64,000 bases of DNA from positions 33,423,301-33,487,300 of the forward strand of contig NC_087066.1 of NCBI RefSeq assembly GCF_963678635.1, written 5' to 3'. Shown one piece after another: positions 26,261-35,925 of the stretch. The position numbers and the translations under genes are program-made. The notes beneath the pieces were generated by a model. The model did not search any database and had not been told where the DNA came from. It saw only the letters and a list, made by a program, of their open reading frames with translations. This DNA is from Symsagittifera roscoffensis (taxonomy: Eukaryota; Xenacoelomorpha; Acoela; Convolutidae). Within the stretch, counting starts at the first letter, position 1; every line of letters begins with the position of its first letter.

Positions 26261-27353
26261 GTACTATTTGGCATTCCATGTTGCTTTTTAATTAATTTTT
26301 GAAGTGTTGTTAAATTTGCGGATTTCAGTGTTGAATGCTGCTGATGAGTTTCAAGCAATACACTAATTCTATTTCTGTTTTCCGAACTTGTTAATGATGG
26401 AATCCACACTTAACCATTGAACTTGTAGATTTAACGTATAAATTGTAGTAAAATTCCATACGATGCAATGATTTACATTTTTTATTTGTAATTCAAACTT
26501 CGAAGTTTCAGTTAGGATTCAGCATAGTTTCAACATTATACATTTGTTTAGAACCTCATAAAAAGATATCCTAATACTTAGCCTTCTAAACATTGGTGTA
26601 GAGGATCTTACACACTGCTAAATTGGCAAACCTTGTATCACAGCACATGACAAAACCTATAACCTAGCTTAATACATTGAAAACCTATTCCCTATCTTAA
26701 TACATAACTTAGGACCAGAAAAATATAGCCGGTCTTAATACACGGGGTCTCAGAACCTCTCCCCCGCTCAGCCCCAACATAATAGTTGATCTTTTGAAGT
26801 GAAATGTGTCACTTGCGAGAGTGTCTTGTAATCGAGAAAACTGGATTTTGAGTAGTATTGGACTTCAAATCAAAAAAGATCAACTAACATATCTGTGCAC
26901 CCTTTTTGCCAGGCACTGGCCCCGAAAACATAATGGCGTTTCAAAAAACTAGCCATGACACCAAAAACGATTGCAAAAGATAAATATCGAAAGTGGCAAC
27001 CACCACATGAGCGTTCTCTGGTCTCAATCGTAAATAAAAACCGCATTTTGGAGAATAAATTGAGGAACATTTTGGCTGAATAGAAAAAAACAACAGGCAA
27101 AATAATATTTTCTAAGATCTGATCAACATTTTCCCCACTGGTGGTCTCCGATGGACGTGGGATGGACCAGTGATTTGTAACAAGATCTTTTTCCAGAGCA
27201 AAATACATGATCTTTTCATAACCAGTTAAAACTCCAAGTTTTTCCCATTTCGGTCTCAGTAGTACGATTAAAGTAGAATCGAAGCCGTATCATGAAGAGC
27301 ACAAGTCGAGTTCCAGCTTATCGGAGCACATTCAAACAGAAGGAAAGAAAACG

Positions 27354-27552
27354 TCAGTGGTTTCCTCCTCTTCCACCCCCGCGTCCTTCTCCACCTGCCC
27401 CTCTAGTTCTTCCAGATCCACCCCTTGCCCCTCTTCCTCCTCTGTTCTGTCCTTGCCCCCCTCCCTTGCCTCGGTAGCCTCCTCCTCCCATCTTCTGTGG
27501 GTGGTTTTCTTCTTTGACCATGTTGAATATTTCATCGGGGATACGCAAATAT
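27354..27552 (-). pseudogene. LSM4: Duplicated LSM4 terminal exon (copy A)
   Basis: On the minus strand an acceptor TGTTCAG is followed by [20 protein letters not shown] and then an Arg-Gly-rich tail ending RGGGRGGNH before a stop. It matches the terminal exon at 33722-33920 exactly in length and differs by one residue in the RGG tail (Glu for Gly). Acceptor and reading frame are intact, so it could serve as an alternative last exon of LSM4 (splice of about 7.6 kb) or be a silent relic. It is typed as a pseudogene only because no dedicated first exon lies with it. Confidence 0.75.
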
Positions 27553-27894
27553 CTGAACAGCAGCAGACATAAAATGTATTTTAAATAATTGAGTTTAATC
27601 TAAATTCAGAAATGAGAATATAGCCGACAGACAGTTGGAAAAGAGTCAAGAATGCAAAGAAACAGAAAAATAGAAGAATGCAAAGAAATTAATATTAGTC
27701 GAAAATGACTCAACAAAGGAACACTTGAAAACACTGGCAATGTTCCAATGTTCAAATACAGACGAGTTATTGATGAAGCAATAAATTTGATGTCAACGAA
27801 TCGGTTATTCAAAAACACCAACCAGTTAGTCACGAAATATGAACAAACTAAAATAAACTTTGTTTCTTTTAGCCGAAAAGGGAAGTTTTTAAGA

Positions 27895-28283
27895 ACACAA
27901 CAACAACGATGTTTTTGCAGCTGTTAACCGGTTGTACCCACATTTGGAGTTAACCATCGAAAAAGAAGTGGACGGAACAATAGCGTTTCTGAACATGTGT
28001 ATCAGGCGTTCCAACAACAGACTTGAGACTAGTTGGTACGCAAAACCGGCTGACACGGGTGTCCATCTGGCTTTCCACGCATGTGCTCCCTAGAGATAAA
28101 AGCCGACCATTGTTAGTGTGGCGGTCCGCAGTATCCATCACGCGTCGTCCAACTGGAGCAGATTCAAGCTGAAAGAGATACTGGAAAAGAATAAGTATCC
28201 GCATGATTTTTATGAACTGATTATCAGTAGTACTATAGACGTCATTAAGAACGGTGAGAAACAACCTACTGGAGTTACAGGAG
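27895..28283 (+). pseudogene. Penelope-like fragment, copy B, 5' part
   Basis: Same reading as copy A from DVFAAVNRLYPHLE up to GEKQPTGVTG, where the LINE interrupts it. It carries the same stops after HACAP, so the element was dead before the duplication and before the LINE arrived. Confidence 0.75.
28021..28283. repeat. 263-bp direct repeat, left flank of the LINE
   Basis: Runs from ACTTGAGACTAGTTGG to GTTACAGGAG. The same 263 bases recur at 31938-32200 with about six substitutions by eye. In copy A the segment occurs once, so it was duplicated when the LINE inserted. Confidence 0.8.
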
Positions 28284-28480
28284 GGTCCCGGGAGGAGAGA
28301 GCCTTTTTGCGGTGGGACCAACAACCAGAGGACCACAAAGACTCCGGTTGCAGACTCTCTGGATCGGAAGCGACGACCCGACCTCTGCTACCAGCAGACC
28401 AACGTCAAACTCCTCTCACCGGGCGCCCATGCGTGGGACCCTCAGCCGGGTTTTTGTTATCGGATCAGCCTAAGCCGGCG

Positions 28481-28519
28481 AGTCTACTAAGAGCCGGCGT
28501 CGAGCCAAACCCTGGACCA
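28481..28519 (+). other. 2A-like ribosome-skipping motif in the LINE
   Basis: The frame reads SLLRAGVEPNPGP. The 2A consensus ends D-V/I-E-x-N-P-G-P; here VEPNPGP is intact, but the residue at the usual Asp position is Gly. 2A-like motifs at the N-terminus are known in several non-LTR retrotransposon groups, where they can separate a short leader peptide from the replication protein. Whether this variant still works cannot be told from sequence. Confidence 0.7.
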
Positions 28520-28545
28520 CCCAGACGCCCTCAGACACTGAAATC

Positions 28546-28700
28546 CCCCTGCACGGTGTGCACTGAAACCTGGGAAGGCGGGACCACCGTATGGTGCCAC
28601 TGCTGCGGAACCTGGATTCACCAGCGGTGCAGCGGCCTTCGGACTGTGGCCGAATGGCACAGAGACTACGTCCGCCCGAGGTGTCCACCAGTCACGCCTT
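28546..28700 (+). other. PHD-like zinc finger at the LINE N-terminus
   Basis: Just after the 2A-like motif the frame gives SPCTVCTETW, WCHCCGTWIHQRCSGL and a later RPRCPP. This spacing of Cys and His is like PHD fingers placed before the endonuclease in some LINE groups. It is assigned by pattern only. Confidence 0.6.
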
Positions 28701-31700
28701 TCAGTGCACCCACACCCTCCCAAGCAACCACCCGGACTGTCGACCCTCCAACCCCCACTACACCACCCCACCCCACCAAACGAGATCCCATCCCACCTCC
28801 AAATCCACGACCCCGAAAACCGAAGGCAGAACCACTGACGTTCCTGCAACTAAATTGCAACGGGATACGGAACAAAACAACAGAACTGAGCCGTTTTCTC
28901 CGTACCCGTAAGATCAAAGTGGCCGCCTGGCAGGAGACAAAGCTCACAGCCAAAGGGAAAGACCCAGTCTTTGAAGACTACACTATAGTCCGAAAAGACC
29001 GAGGAAGCGGAGCCGGCGGAGGACTTATGTTTCTCGTGCACCACACAATCCCTTTCACCCCTGTAGACGAGAACACACCTCCTGGCGAGCCCCTCGAACA
29101 CCAATCGATTCAAATCCCACTCCTATACGAGGTGCTCACAATAAGAAACGTGTACATCCCCCCAGCAGTAGCTGCCCCTCGAACTTCACCCCCTCGTTGA
29201 CCCCTTTCCTCGAGACTAGATGCTCCCTGATACTGGGCGACATCAACGCACACGACCCCCTTTGGTGCTCCTCCATTCAGGACTCGCGCGGAGAGACCCT
29301 AGCCGACGAAATTGAGGCATCGAGCTTTGGAGCGCTGAACACACCCACAGCGACCCGTATACCAACTTCGGGCCAGGCAACCTCTCCTGACGTATCCCTT
29401 GCCTCAGAAGATCTCCTGTCGAAACTGAGCTGGGAGACGGAAACCACGCTGAGCTCCGACCACCTGCCAGTCATCATCCGACTATCAACCAGTCCCCTGA
29501 CAATTCCAGCCCCGAACAAGACCTTCATAAACTTCCTCCGCGCGGACTGGGACGGCTTCAAGTCGGAAACAGAAGCTGCGTTCGCGTCTCTCGAGGAGCA
29601 GCCCGATCCCTACAAAGGAGAAAGGTTGTTCCGCGAGATCGTAAACAAGGTAGCCAAGCACCACATCCCGTCTGGCCGTCGCCCAACGAGCACTCCAGGC
29701 CTACCGACAGAAGCGGCCAAGCTCTTCAGCCAACGCGATGCCCTGAGGACAAACAACCCCACATCCCCAGACTTGCCACTCCTCAACAACAAAATCGAGA
29801 TGATCCACAGGAAGTCCCAAACTGCCCGATGGCACGAATACCTCCAGACATTTGATCACAAAACAAAACCAGAGAAACTCTGGAGGACCATTCGTACCAT
29901 TGACGGCAAAAAACGCGACCCGCCAAACCCGTCCATCAGGTTTGACGGACGCACATACACCCGACCTAAGGACCAAGCCAGACTTTTCAACAAGCATTTG
30001 ACGGCCCCAATCAAACATGAAAGCTCAAAAGAGAACCGAGTCATCAAACGCAAATTGAAGTCACTTTCCCTCGAAACCCCCATACAGATGACCCCGTTCC
30101 AAGTCAGCAAGACGATCCGCAAGTGCAAGAGTTCGAAGGCGTGCGGCCCCGATGGGCTAAACGCACTGCATTTGAAAAACCTCGGACAGCACGGCGTCGC
30201 CTGGCTGAACAAAGTTTTCAATGGCTCCCTCGCAAAGTCCCAAATCCCCGCCATTTGGAAAAAATCAATTGTCATACCACTACTCAAGCCCGGAAAACCC
30301 CCACAGGACTGGTGCTCCTACCGCCCCGTCTCGTTACTCTGCCCCGCTGTCAAAATTTTGGAAGCCTGCATCCTCCCAATACTTCAATACCACCTGACCC
30401 CAGAACCACGCCAACACGGCTTCCGCCCCCTCCACTCAACCACAACTGCCCTGCTCGAAATCTCCAGCGCGGTCGCCGACGGTTTCAACTAAAAGAAACC
30501 GGCAGACCGCACGGTACTGGTGACATTGGACCTTTCCAACGCCTTTGATATGGTATGTCACCGCACCCTGCTGGAGAAATTGAGCAGAACTTCACTACCC
30601 CCTTCGCTGACCCGCTGGCTCTCAGGGTACCTGACCGGCCGCCAAGCACGCACCCTGTTCCGCGGTGAGACATCTCCCGCCAGAATTGTCCGAACAGGTG
30701 TTCCGCAAGGCTCAGTCATATCACCGACTCTGTTTAACTCCTACGTTGGCTCCCTCCCCCTCCCCTCCCGAGGGTGTCAACGTGGTGAGCTACGCAGACG
30801 ACGTGACGCCCTGGGCCAGCGGGCCGAAGATCAATATCATCATCGTTAAGTTGCAGCCATACCTCGACTCCCTAACGTCCTACTTTCAATCCCTCAAACT
30901 CGCACTCTCCCCCGGAAAATGCGCTGTAACATTACTCACGCCTGACACCAAGGAATGCAACGTACAACCACACTTGACGGTGGCAGATATCCCGCTCAAG
31001 TTGGAAAAACACCCCAAAGTACTTGGTGTCAGGTTTGACCCGATGTTCAAGTTCGGGGAACATTGCAGGGTCGCTGCCTCCAACGCCTCCAGGGCGGTCA
31101 ACGCCATGAAGGCCTTGGCAGGCACGGACTAGGGTCAGGACACGGAAACGCTACTCGTGACCTTCAAAGCCTTGGTCAGGCCTCGTCTCGAATACGCGGC
31201 CCCAGTTTGGTCTACAGTCGCATCCGAGACCAGTGTCAAGCGTCTGCAGACCATCCAAAACGCGGCTCTGCGGGTCGCCACCGGGAACCATCTAATGTCC
31301 CCCCAAAGCCACCTACACGAAGAGACGCAGGTGCTCCCGGTGAAAGCCCACACGGCAATGCTTGCAACACAACATCTCTTGGCTTGCCACCTCCCCGAAC
31401 ACCCTTGTCAGAGACTCCTCGAGAAACCTCCCCCCCCCCCCCCCCCCGCAAAATGAAACCCACACTAGTCTCTGCCCATGCCCCCCGTCTGGAACACCTC
31501 CTCGAAGGCGTTGACCTGCCGCTACCAACGAAGGAGTACCGACGGCTCCTGAAAACTGTGCACACAGAGACGGTGGCGACGACAACCCAGTCGTATCCAC
31601 CGTCTGGAGTCCTCGGTACAAGACCCCCTCCTGTCAACGTCCGAGAGGAGAAGACCCTACCCAGACGTACTCGGAGGACCCTCAGCCAACTTCGGTCCGG

Positions 31701-31937
31701 CTACAGTCAACACCTGTTGTCGTACCGGGCCAGGCTCGAACCAGACAAAGGGTCCTCCTGTCCCCTCTGCCATACAGCCCCCCACACGACTGCCCACCTG
31801 TTCCAGTGCCCCAAAAACCCCACTAACCTCCCCCTCACTGCCCTTTGGACAAACCCGGTGGAAGCCGCCCGTTTCATTGACCTGGCCGGGGTACACCCCA
31901 CAATGTAGGGCCCCGGCGAGAGGCAACTACAACAACA

Positions 31938-32200
31938 ACTTGAGACTAGTTGGTACTCAAAACCGACTGACACGGGTGTCCATCTGGCTTTCCACGCATG
32001 TGCTCCCTAGAGATAAAAGCCGACCATTGTTAGTGTGGCGGTCCGCAGTATCCATCACTCGTCGTCCAACTGGAGCAGATTCAAGCTGAAAGAGATACTG
32101 GAAAAGAATAAGTATCCGCATGATTTTTATGACCCGATTATCAGTAGTACTATAGACGTCATTAAGAACGGCGAGAAACAACCTACTGGAGTTACAGGAG
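31938..32200. repeat. 263-bp direct repeat, right flank of the LINE
   Basis: Partner of 28021-28283 with exactly equal length. It begins right after the CAA-rich end of the LINE and ends where copy A sequence (CAAAGAGATGCGAGC) continues without interruption. Confidence 0.8.
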
Positions 32201-32610
32201 CAAAGAGATGCGAGCAGCGAGTTACTTTGATTATACAGTACCGGGGGAACATATCGGACACGCTCAGTCAGCATGTCAGACGTCTCTGTGGGGCTAATGT
32301 GGTTCCAACAACCGAAAAGCTCAAACAAGCGCTTCCGTCCCTAAAGACAAAAATTGGAACCAACCTCAGCAAGCCAGTTGTTTCAAAAAAATCGTATGTA
32401 CAGGTTGTTCTCTCTGCTTTCTCGGCAAGACGGTTCGACACTTAAGAACCCGCCTAGCTGAACATTTGGTTGCAACGACTCCTGTGAGGAGCCATCTGAA
32501 AAATTGTGGTGGTTCCAACGAAATTGAGTATTCGATTATCGTTAGAAATCCAGAACATTAGAAGCGCTGCATATCGACCGCCTGAAATCACATCTCAACA
32601 CAGGGGAGAT
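31938..32610 (+). pseudogene. Penelope-like fragment, copy B, 3' part
   Basis: It resumes at ACTTGAGACTAG, 263 bases upstream of the interruption point, and reads through the thumb/linker block to the LGKTVRHLKT GIY-YIG-like region and on to LKSHLNT near 32600. Frames and stops match copy A apart from scattered substitutions. Confidence 0.75.
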
Positions 32611-33237
32611 TTTCGAAAATAGTACTATTTGGCATTCCATGTTGCTTTTTATTTAATTTTTGAAGTGTTGTTAAATTTGCGGATTTCAGAGTTGAATGCT
32701 GCTGATGAGTTTCGAGCAATAAACACTAATTCCTTTTCTGTTTTCCGAACTTGTTAATGATGGAATCCACACTTAACCATTGAACTTGTAGATTTAACGT
32801 ATAAATTGTAGTAAAATTCCATACGATGCAGTGATGTACATTTTTTATTTGTAATTCAAACTTCGAAGTTTCAGTTAGGATTCAGCATAGTTTCAACATT
32901 ATACATTTGTTTAGAACCTCATAAAAAGATATCCTAATACTTAGCCTCCTAAACATTGGTGTAGAGGAACTTACACACTGCTAAATTGGCAAACCTTGTA
33001 TCACAGCACATGACAAAACCTATAACCTAGCTTAATACATTGAAAACCTATTCCCTATCTTAATACATAACTTGGGACCAGAAAAATATAGCCTGTCTTA
33101 ATACACGGGGTCTCAGAACCCCTCCCCCCGCTCAGCCCCAACATAATAGTTGATCTTTTTTGAATTGAAATGTGTTATTACACTTGCGAGAGTGTCTTGT
33201 AATCGAGAAAACTGGATTTTGAGTAGTATTAGACAAA

Positions 33238-33576
33238 TCAAAAAAGATCAACTAACATATCTGTGCACCCTTTTTGCCAGGCACTGGCCCCGAAAACATA
33301 ATGGCGTTTCAAAAAACTAGCCATGACACCAAAAACGATTGCAAAAGATAAATATCGAAAGTGGCAACCACCACATGAGCGTTCTCTGGTCTCAATCGTA
33401 AATAAAAACCGCATTTTGGAGAATAAATTGAGGAACATTTTGGCTGAATAGAAAAAAACAACAGGCAAAATAATATTTTCTAAGATCTGATCAACATTTT
33501 CCCCACTGGTGGTCTCCGATGGACGTGGGATGGACCAGTGATTTGTAACAAGATCTTTTTCCAGAGCAAAATACAT
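33238..33576 (-). other. 112-codon ORF conserved in both duplicate copies
   Basis: The open frame starts MYFALEKDLVTNHW and is the same at residue level at 26870-27208 in copy A. It lies 146 bases downstream of the LSM4 stop on the same strand, so it could be 3' UTR. It is Phe-rich with no domain I recognise. Conservation is expected anyway in a young duplication, so coding status is doubtful. Confidence 0.2.
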
Positions 33577-33721
33577 GATCTTTTCATAACCAGTTAAAAC
33601 TCCAAGTTTTTCCCATTTCGGTCTCAGTAGTACGATTAAAGTAGAATCGAAGCCGTATCATGAAGAGCACAAGTCGAGTTCCAGCTTATCGGAGCACATT
33701 CAAACAGAAGGAAAGAAAACG

Positions 33722-35396
33722 TCAGTGGTTTCCTCCTCTTCCTCCCCCGCGTCCTCCTCCACCTGCCCCTCTCGTTCTTCCAGATCCACCCCTTGCCCCT
33801 CTTCCTCCTCTGTTCTGTCCTTGCCCCCCTCCCTTGCCTCGGTAGCCTCCTCCTCCCATCTTCTGTGGGTGGTTTTCTTCTTTGACCATGTTGAATATTT
33901 CATCGGGGATACGCAAATATCTGAACAGCAGCAGACATAAAATGTGTTTTAAATAATTGAGTTTAATCTAAATTCAGAAATGAGAATATAGCCGACAGAC
34001 AGTTGGAAAAGAGTCAAGAATGCAAAGAAACAGAAAAAGTGAGGTGTTGTTTGAAAAAAACCTTTAACTTTCGAAATTCTTATTTATGATCGGCACTTCT
34101 TTGATAAAGTAAATGGAAACTGAGAAAACTGGATCAATAGGTAAAGTTTTGATTCTAATGAGAAAGTTAAAAATTACACAGAGGCGAAGTTGCACTTCGC
34201 ATACACGAACAAAAATTTGACCGATAACGCTACTCGGTAAAACTGAATGAGGTAATTTTTGAGTCTACAAAATTTCTCAAGTTACGCACGCCAATTATGA
34301 GTCTACGCAATTTCTAAGCGACGCAAGTCAATTATGGCGGATTAGTAGTACCAGTCAATTGAAAAAAAAAATATTATTACTAACATGCCTCAATTTATAA
34401 GGCGGACGCATTTTAACTAGTATACGAAAAAGTTTATTAAAAAAAATCCGACCCTGCTCAGGTTCGAACCCTCTTGTTTCGCTACGGGTCTCCTTCCCTG
34501 CCTCTCCGCTACAGATCCATGATACTTTGAAGCTAAAGTGCTATTAGTAATATATTGTATGTGTTGATATCCTAAGCATTGGTTCTACTTAATAGCTGGT
34601 TATTGATCAAAATTTAAAGCTCTTTGAATTTGTAGAACAATTTATGATGGAGACTTTTTTTGTCAAAATTGACCCAATTTGAGAAAACTGGATCAAAAGG
34701 TAAAACTTTTATTTAGCTGACAATAAATTTCTATTTTCGAAATTAGAAGTCGATTACGTTTTCGTGACCTTTACAATTTTGCTGTCCGATAGTGGAGTTT
34801 GCCTTCCTTTTAAAAGAAATGCACTGAAGTTAAGAAATCAAAAGTCAAACCACGAAAAATCGACTCGTAAGAACTTTCTTTTCATCACAATAAGGTTAAG
34901 GGGTTAGTGTTGATAATTGGGTTGCCCATAGTTAACTATCAAGTTCATTTATGCTTGGCTTTTCTTTATCTCCGTTGTAAACTTGCAGTTTTCCTCTTAT
35001 TCTTTTGTTTTTTTGTTGTAGAAGAGAATAATTTGGCCTGCATTTGTTGAAGGAAGTATCATCTTAACTGAAAAAAAAGCAAAATCCAAAGGTTCTCTGG
35101 TCTATGGCTTAAAGAAGGCTGTTATTGTTCTATTTGTGAAAGAATGGTGGGGAGGGGGCGATGGACGAATGAATAAATTAGGGGAGAGCAACGGACTTGA
35201 TCGTGTTTCCTCTGATGTAGCACTCTGGCATTCTGTGGAACGTGTCTCCATCTCTAGAGGTGCAAATGACTTCTCTGAGGCAGATATTCATCCACGTGTC
35301 CACCGACGACAGGTGTCCATTATAAGTTTCCCCATTCTTCAACTCCACCAACATTGGATGTCCATGAGCAGTCTTCAGAAGAGTCAAAGGCAACAT
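33722..35396 (-). CDS. LSM4: U6 snRNA-associated Sm-like protein LSm4
   Basis: LSm4 is part of the LSm1-7 ring (cytoplasmic mRNA decay) and the LSm2-8 ring (U6 snRNA, splicing). Exon 1 is 35396-35197 and starts [20 protein letters not shown]. It contains the Sm1 motif ([17 protein letters not shown]) and most of Sm2 ([10 protein letters not shown]). The donor is GTCCGT at 35196; the acceptor is TTCAG at 33921. The split Lys codon joins to YLRIPDEI in exon 2 (33920-33722), followed by an Arg-Gly-Gly tail typical of LSm4. The total is 132 residues, close to the 139 of human LSm4. The intron of about 1.28 kb holds R1-like repeat and a tRNA-like sequence. The terminal exon sits inside a tandem duplication and has a twin at 27354-27552. 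Any 5' non-coding exon is not determined. Confidence 0.93.
34447..34518 (-). other. tRNA-like sequence or SINE head
   Basis: On the minus strand TAGCGGAGAGG resembles a pol III A box and GGGTTCGAACC is a good B box about 35 bases later, followed by a run of T. Acceptor and anticodon stems pair poorly, so it is not a convincing functional tRNA. A tRNA-derived repeat or dead tRNA is more likely. Confidence 0.3.
34630..34870. repeat. Solitary diverged R1 fragment in the LSM4 intron
   Basis: GCTGTCCGATAGTGGAGTTTGCC and the flanking GAAATTAGAAGTCGATTACG / AAAACCTTT-type blocks correspond to the R1 array landmarks near 1590 (GCTATTCGGTAGTGGAGC). This shows R1 is dispersed and not only a tandem array. 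Confidence 0.5.
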
Positions 35397-35925
35397 TTTA
35401 TCTACTCCTCCTCCTTCAAGCTCTCAACAGAACCAGTACACCACACTAATGCAACTCAGCTTCAAGTGACAGTTAAAATGATTTGGCGACTACAAACAGT
35501 TACTTCTGGTATCACCACTCAAACATCTTACATCTGAAAACAGTCAGTGATATATTTGGCATATGCAGCTCGCATTAATGGTCCGCGGACCTTTTCGGGT
35601 GAGTGAGAGACTAAGGATAGAGACGCTTTTTCACCGCCATTTCACTGAGCAGCATTTGAGACGAAACGTGCATCCAGAATTCAATCTACTTAAAGTATCA
35701 AGTCAGCATAAAAAATCCACGTCTTAAAGGTCGTCGCCAATTTTCGTCGCCAAACAGACATCATAAATTGATAATTCCTTGAGAAAAAACTGCCCAGTTT
35801 AGTTATTGCTCGACTGCTCTTCAGAAAGAGGATTCAGTCCAACATTTATTAATCAACTGGTAGCTAATCAACATCACCTAGGATAAACCAAGAGAAACCG
35901 TTCACAGAGATACGAAAATAAATAT
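35397..35925. promoter_or_regulatory. Intergenic region with the presumed LSM4 promoter
   Basis: 529 bases between the LSM4 start codon and the stop of the SDS3-like gene upstream on the same strand. It should contain the LSM4 promoter and the 3' UTR of the SDS3-like gene. The only striking element is a perfect 12-bp palindrome GGTCCGCGGACC at 35580-35591, about 185 bases upstream of the LSM4 ATG. No clear TATA box is seen. Confidence 0.35.

Larger units (their letters stand above)
25246..27686. repeat. Tandem duplication, copy A (2.44 kb)
   Basis: The sequence starting AATATTAGTCGAAAATGACTC at 25246 starts again at 27689. Copy A carries the polymerase B C-terminus, a Penelope-like fragment, a spacer with an ORF conserved in both copies, and a copy of the LSM4 terminal exon. 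It ends at GAAACAGAAAAA near 27666, followed by about 20 bases of filler. Confidence 0.85.
28284..31908 (+). pseudogene. LINE polyprotein: PHD finger, endonuclease, reverse transcriptase, zinc knuckle
   Basis: The endonuclease part (about 28837-29490) shows LQLNCNGIRNK, AWQETKL, LILGDINAHDPLW and SSDHLPVIIRL. The reverse transcriptase (about 30040-31080) shows IPLLKPGK, SYRPVSLL, QHGFRPLHST, TLDLSNAFD, GVPQGSVISPTLF and the catalytic YADD near 30795. The C-terminus holds LRSGYSQHLLSYRARL and a CPLCHTAPHTTAHLFQC knuckle (about 31757-31810). It is inactive: frame changes near 29185, 30765 and at the C-run 31429-31447, and in-frame stops at 30490 and 31130. Family knowledge: such proteins nick the target and copy RNA onto it. 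Confidence 0.85.
28284..31937 (+). mobile_element. Non-LTR retrotransposon (LINE), I/Jockey/Ingi-like group
   Basis: 3654 bases, clearly more GC-rich than the surroundings. The order is 2A-like motif, PHD-like finger, apurinic-type endonuclease, reverse transcriptase and C-terminal CCHC knuckle, then a very short 3' tail ending CAACTACAACAACAA. I see no RNase H domain between the reverse transcriptase and the C-terminal knuckle. There is no poly(A) tail; the CAA-type end recalls simple-repeat tails of the I and Ingi groups. It is probably 5'-truncated, since no start codon in the main frame lies inside the element before the 2A-like motif. Confidence 0.85.
27687..34038. repeat. Tandem duplication, copy B, split by a LINE
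   Basis: This is the same 2.44-kb unit. After removing the LINE (28284-31937) and one of the 263-bp flanking repeats, the remaining length is within a few bases of copy A. It ends at GAAACAGAAAAA, where it continues into unique sequence (GTGAGGTGTTG). The LSM4 terminal exon used in the gene model lies in this copy. Confidence 0.85.

Noticed and set aside
27354-27572. Other frames over the LSM4 tail (Ser/Pro-rich and Glu-rich ORFs)
   Set aside because: They are shadows of the GC-rich RGG-coding exon; the same shadows appear at 33700-33940.
28118-29200. A 360-codon ORF as a single gene
   Set aside because: Its first 55 codons are the Penelope-like relic and the rest is the LINE; it is a chance read-through across the insertion point.
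31429-31447. Poly-C run as a programmed frameshift site in the LINE
   Set aside because: The element has several other stops and shifts, so the long C-run is more simply a decay or sequencing-length error.
34447-34518. Functional tRNA gene
   Set aside because: Acceptor and anticodon stems do not pair well; only the promoter boxes are good.
35136-35537. Plus-strand 133-codon ORF
   Set aside because: It lies opposite LSM4 exon 1, whose minus-strand reading is clearly the real one.
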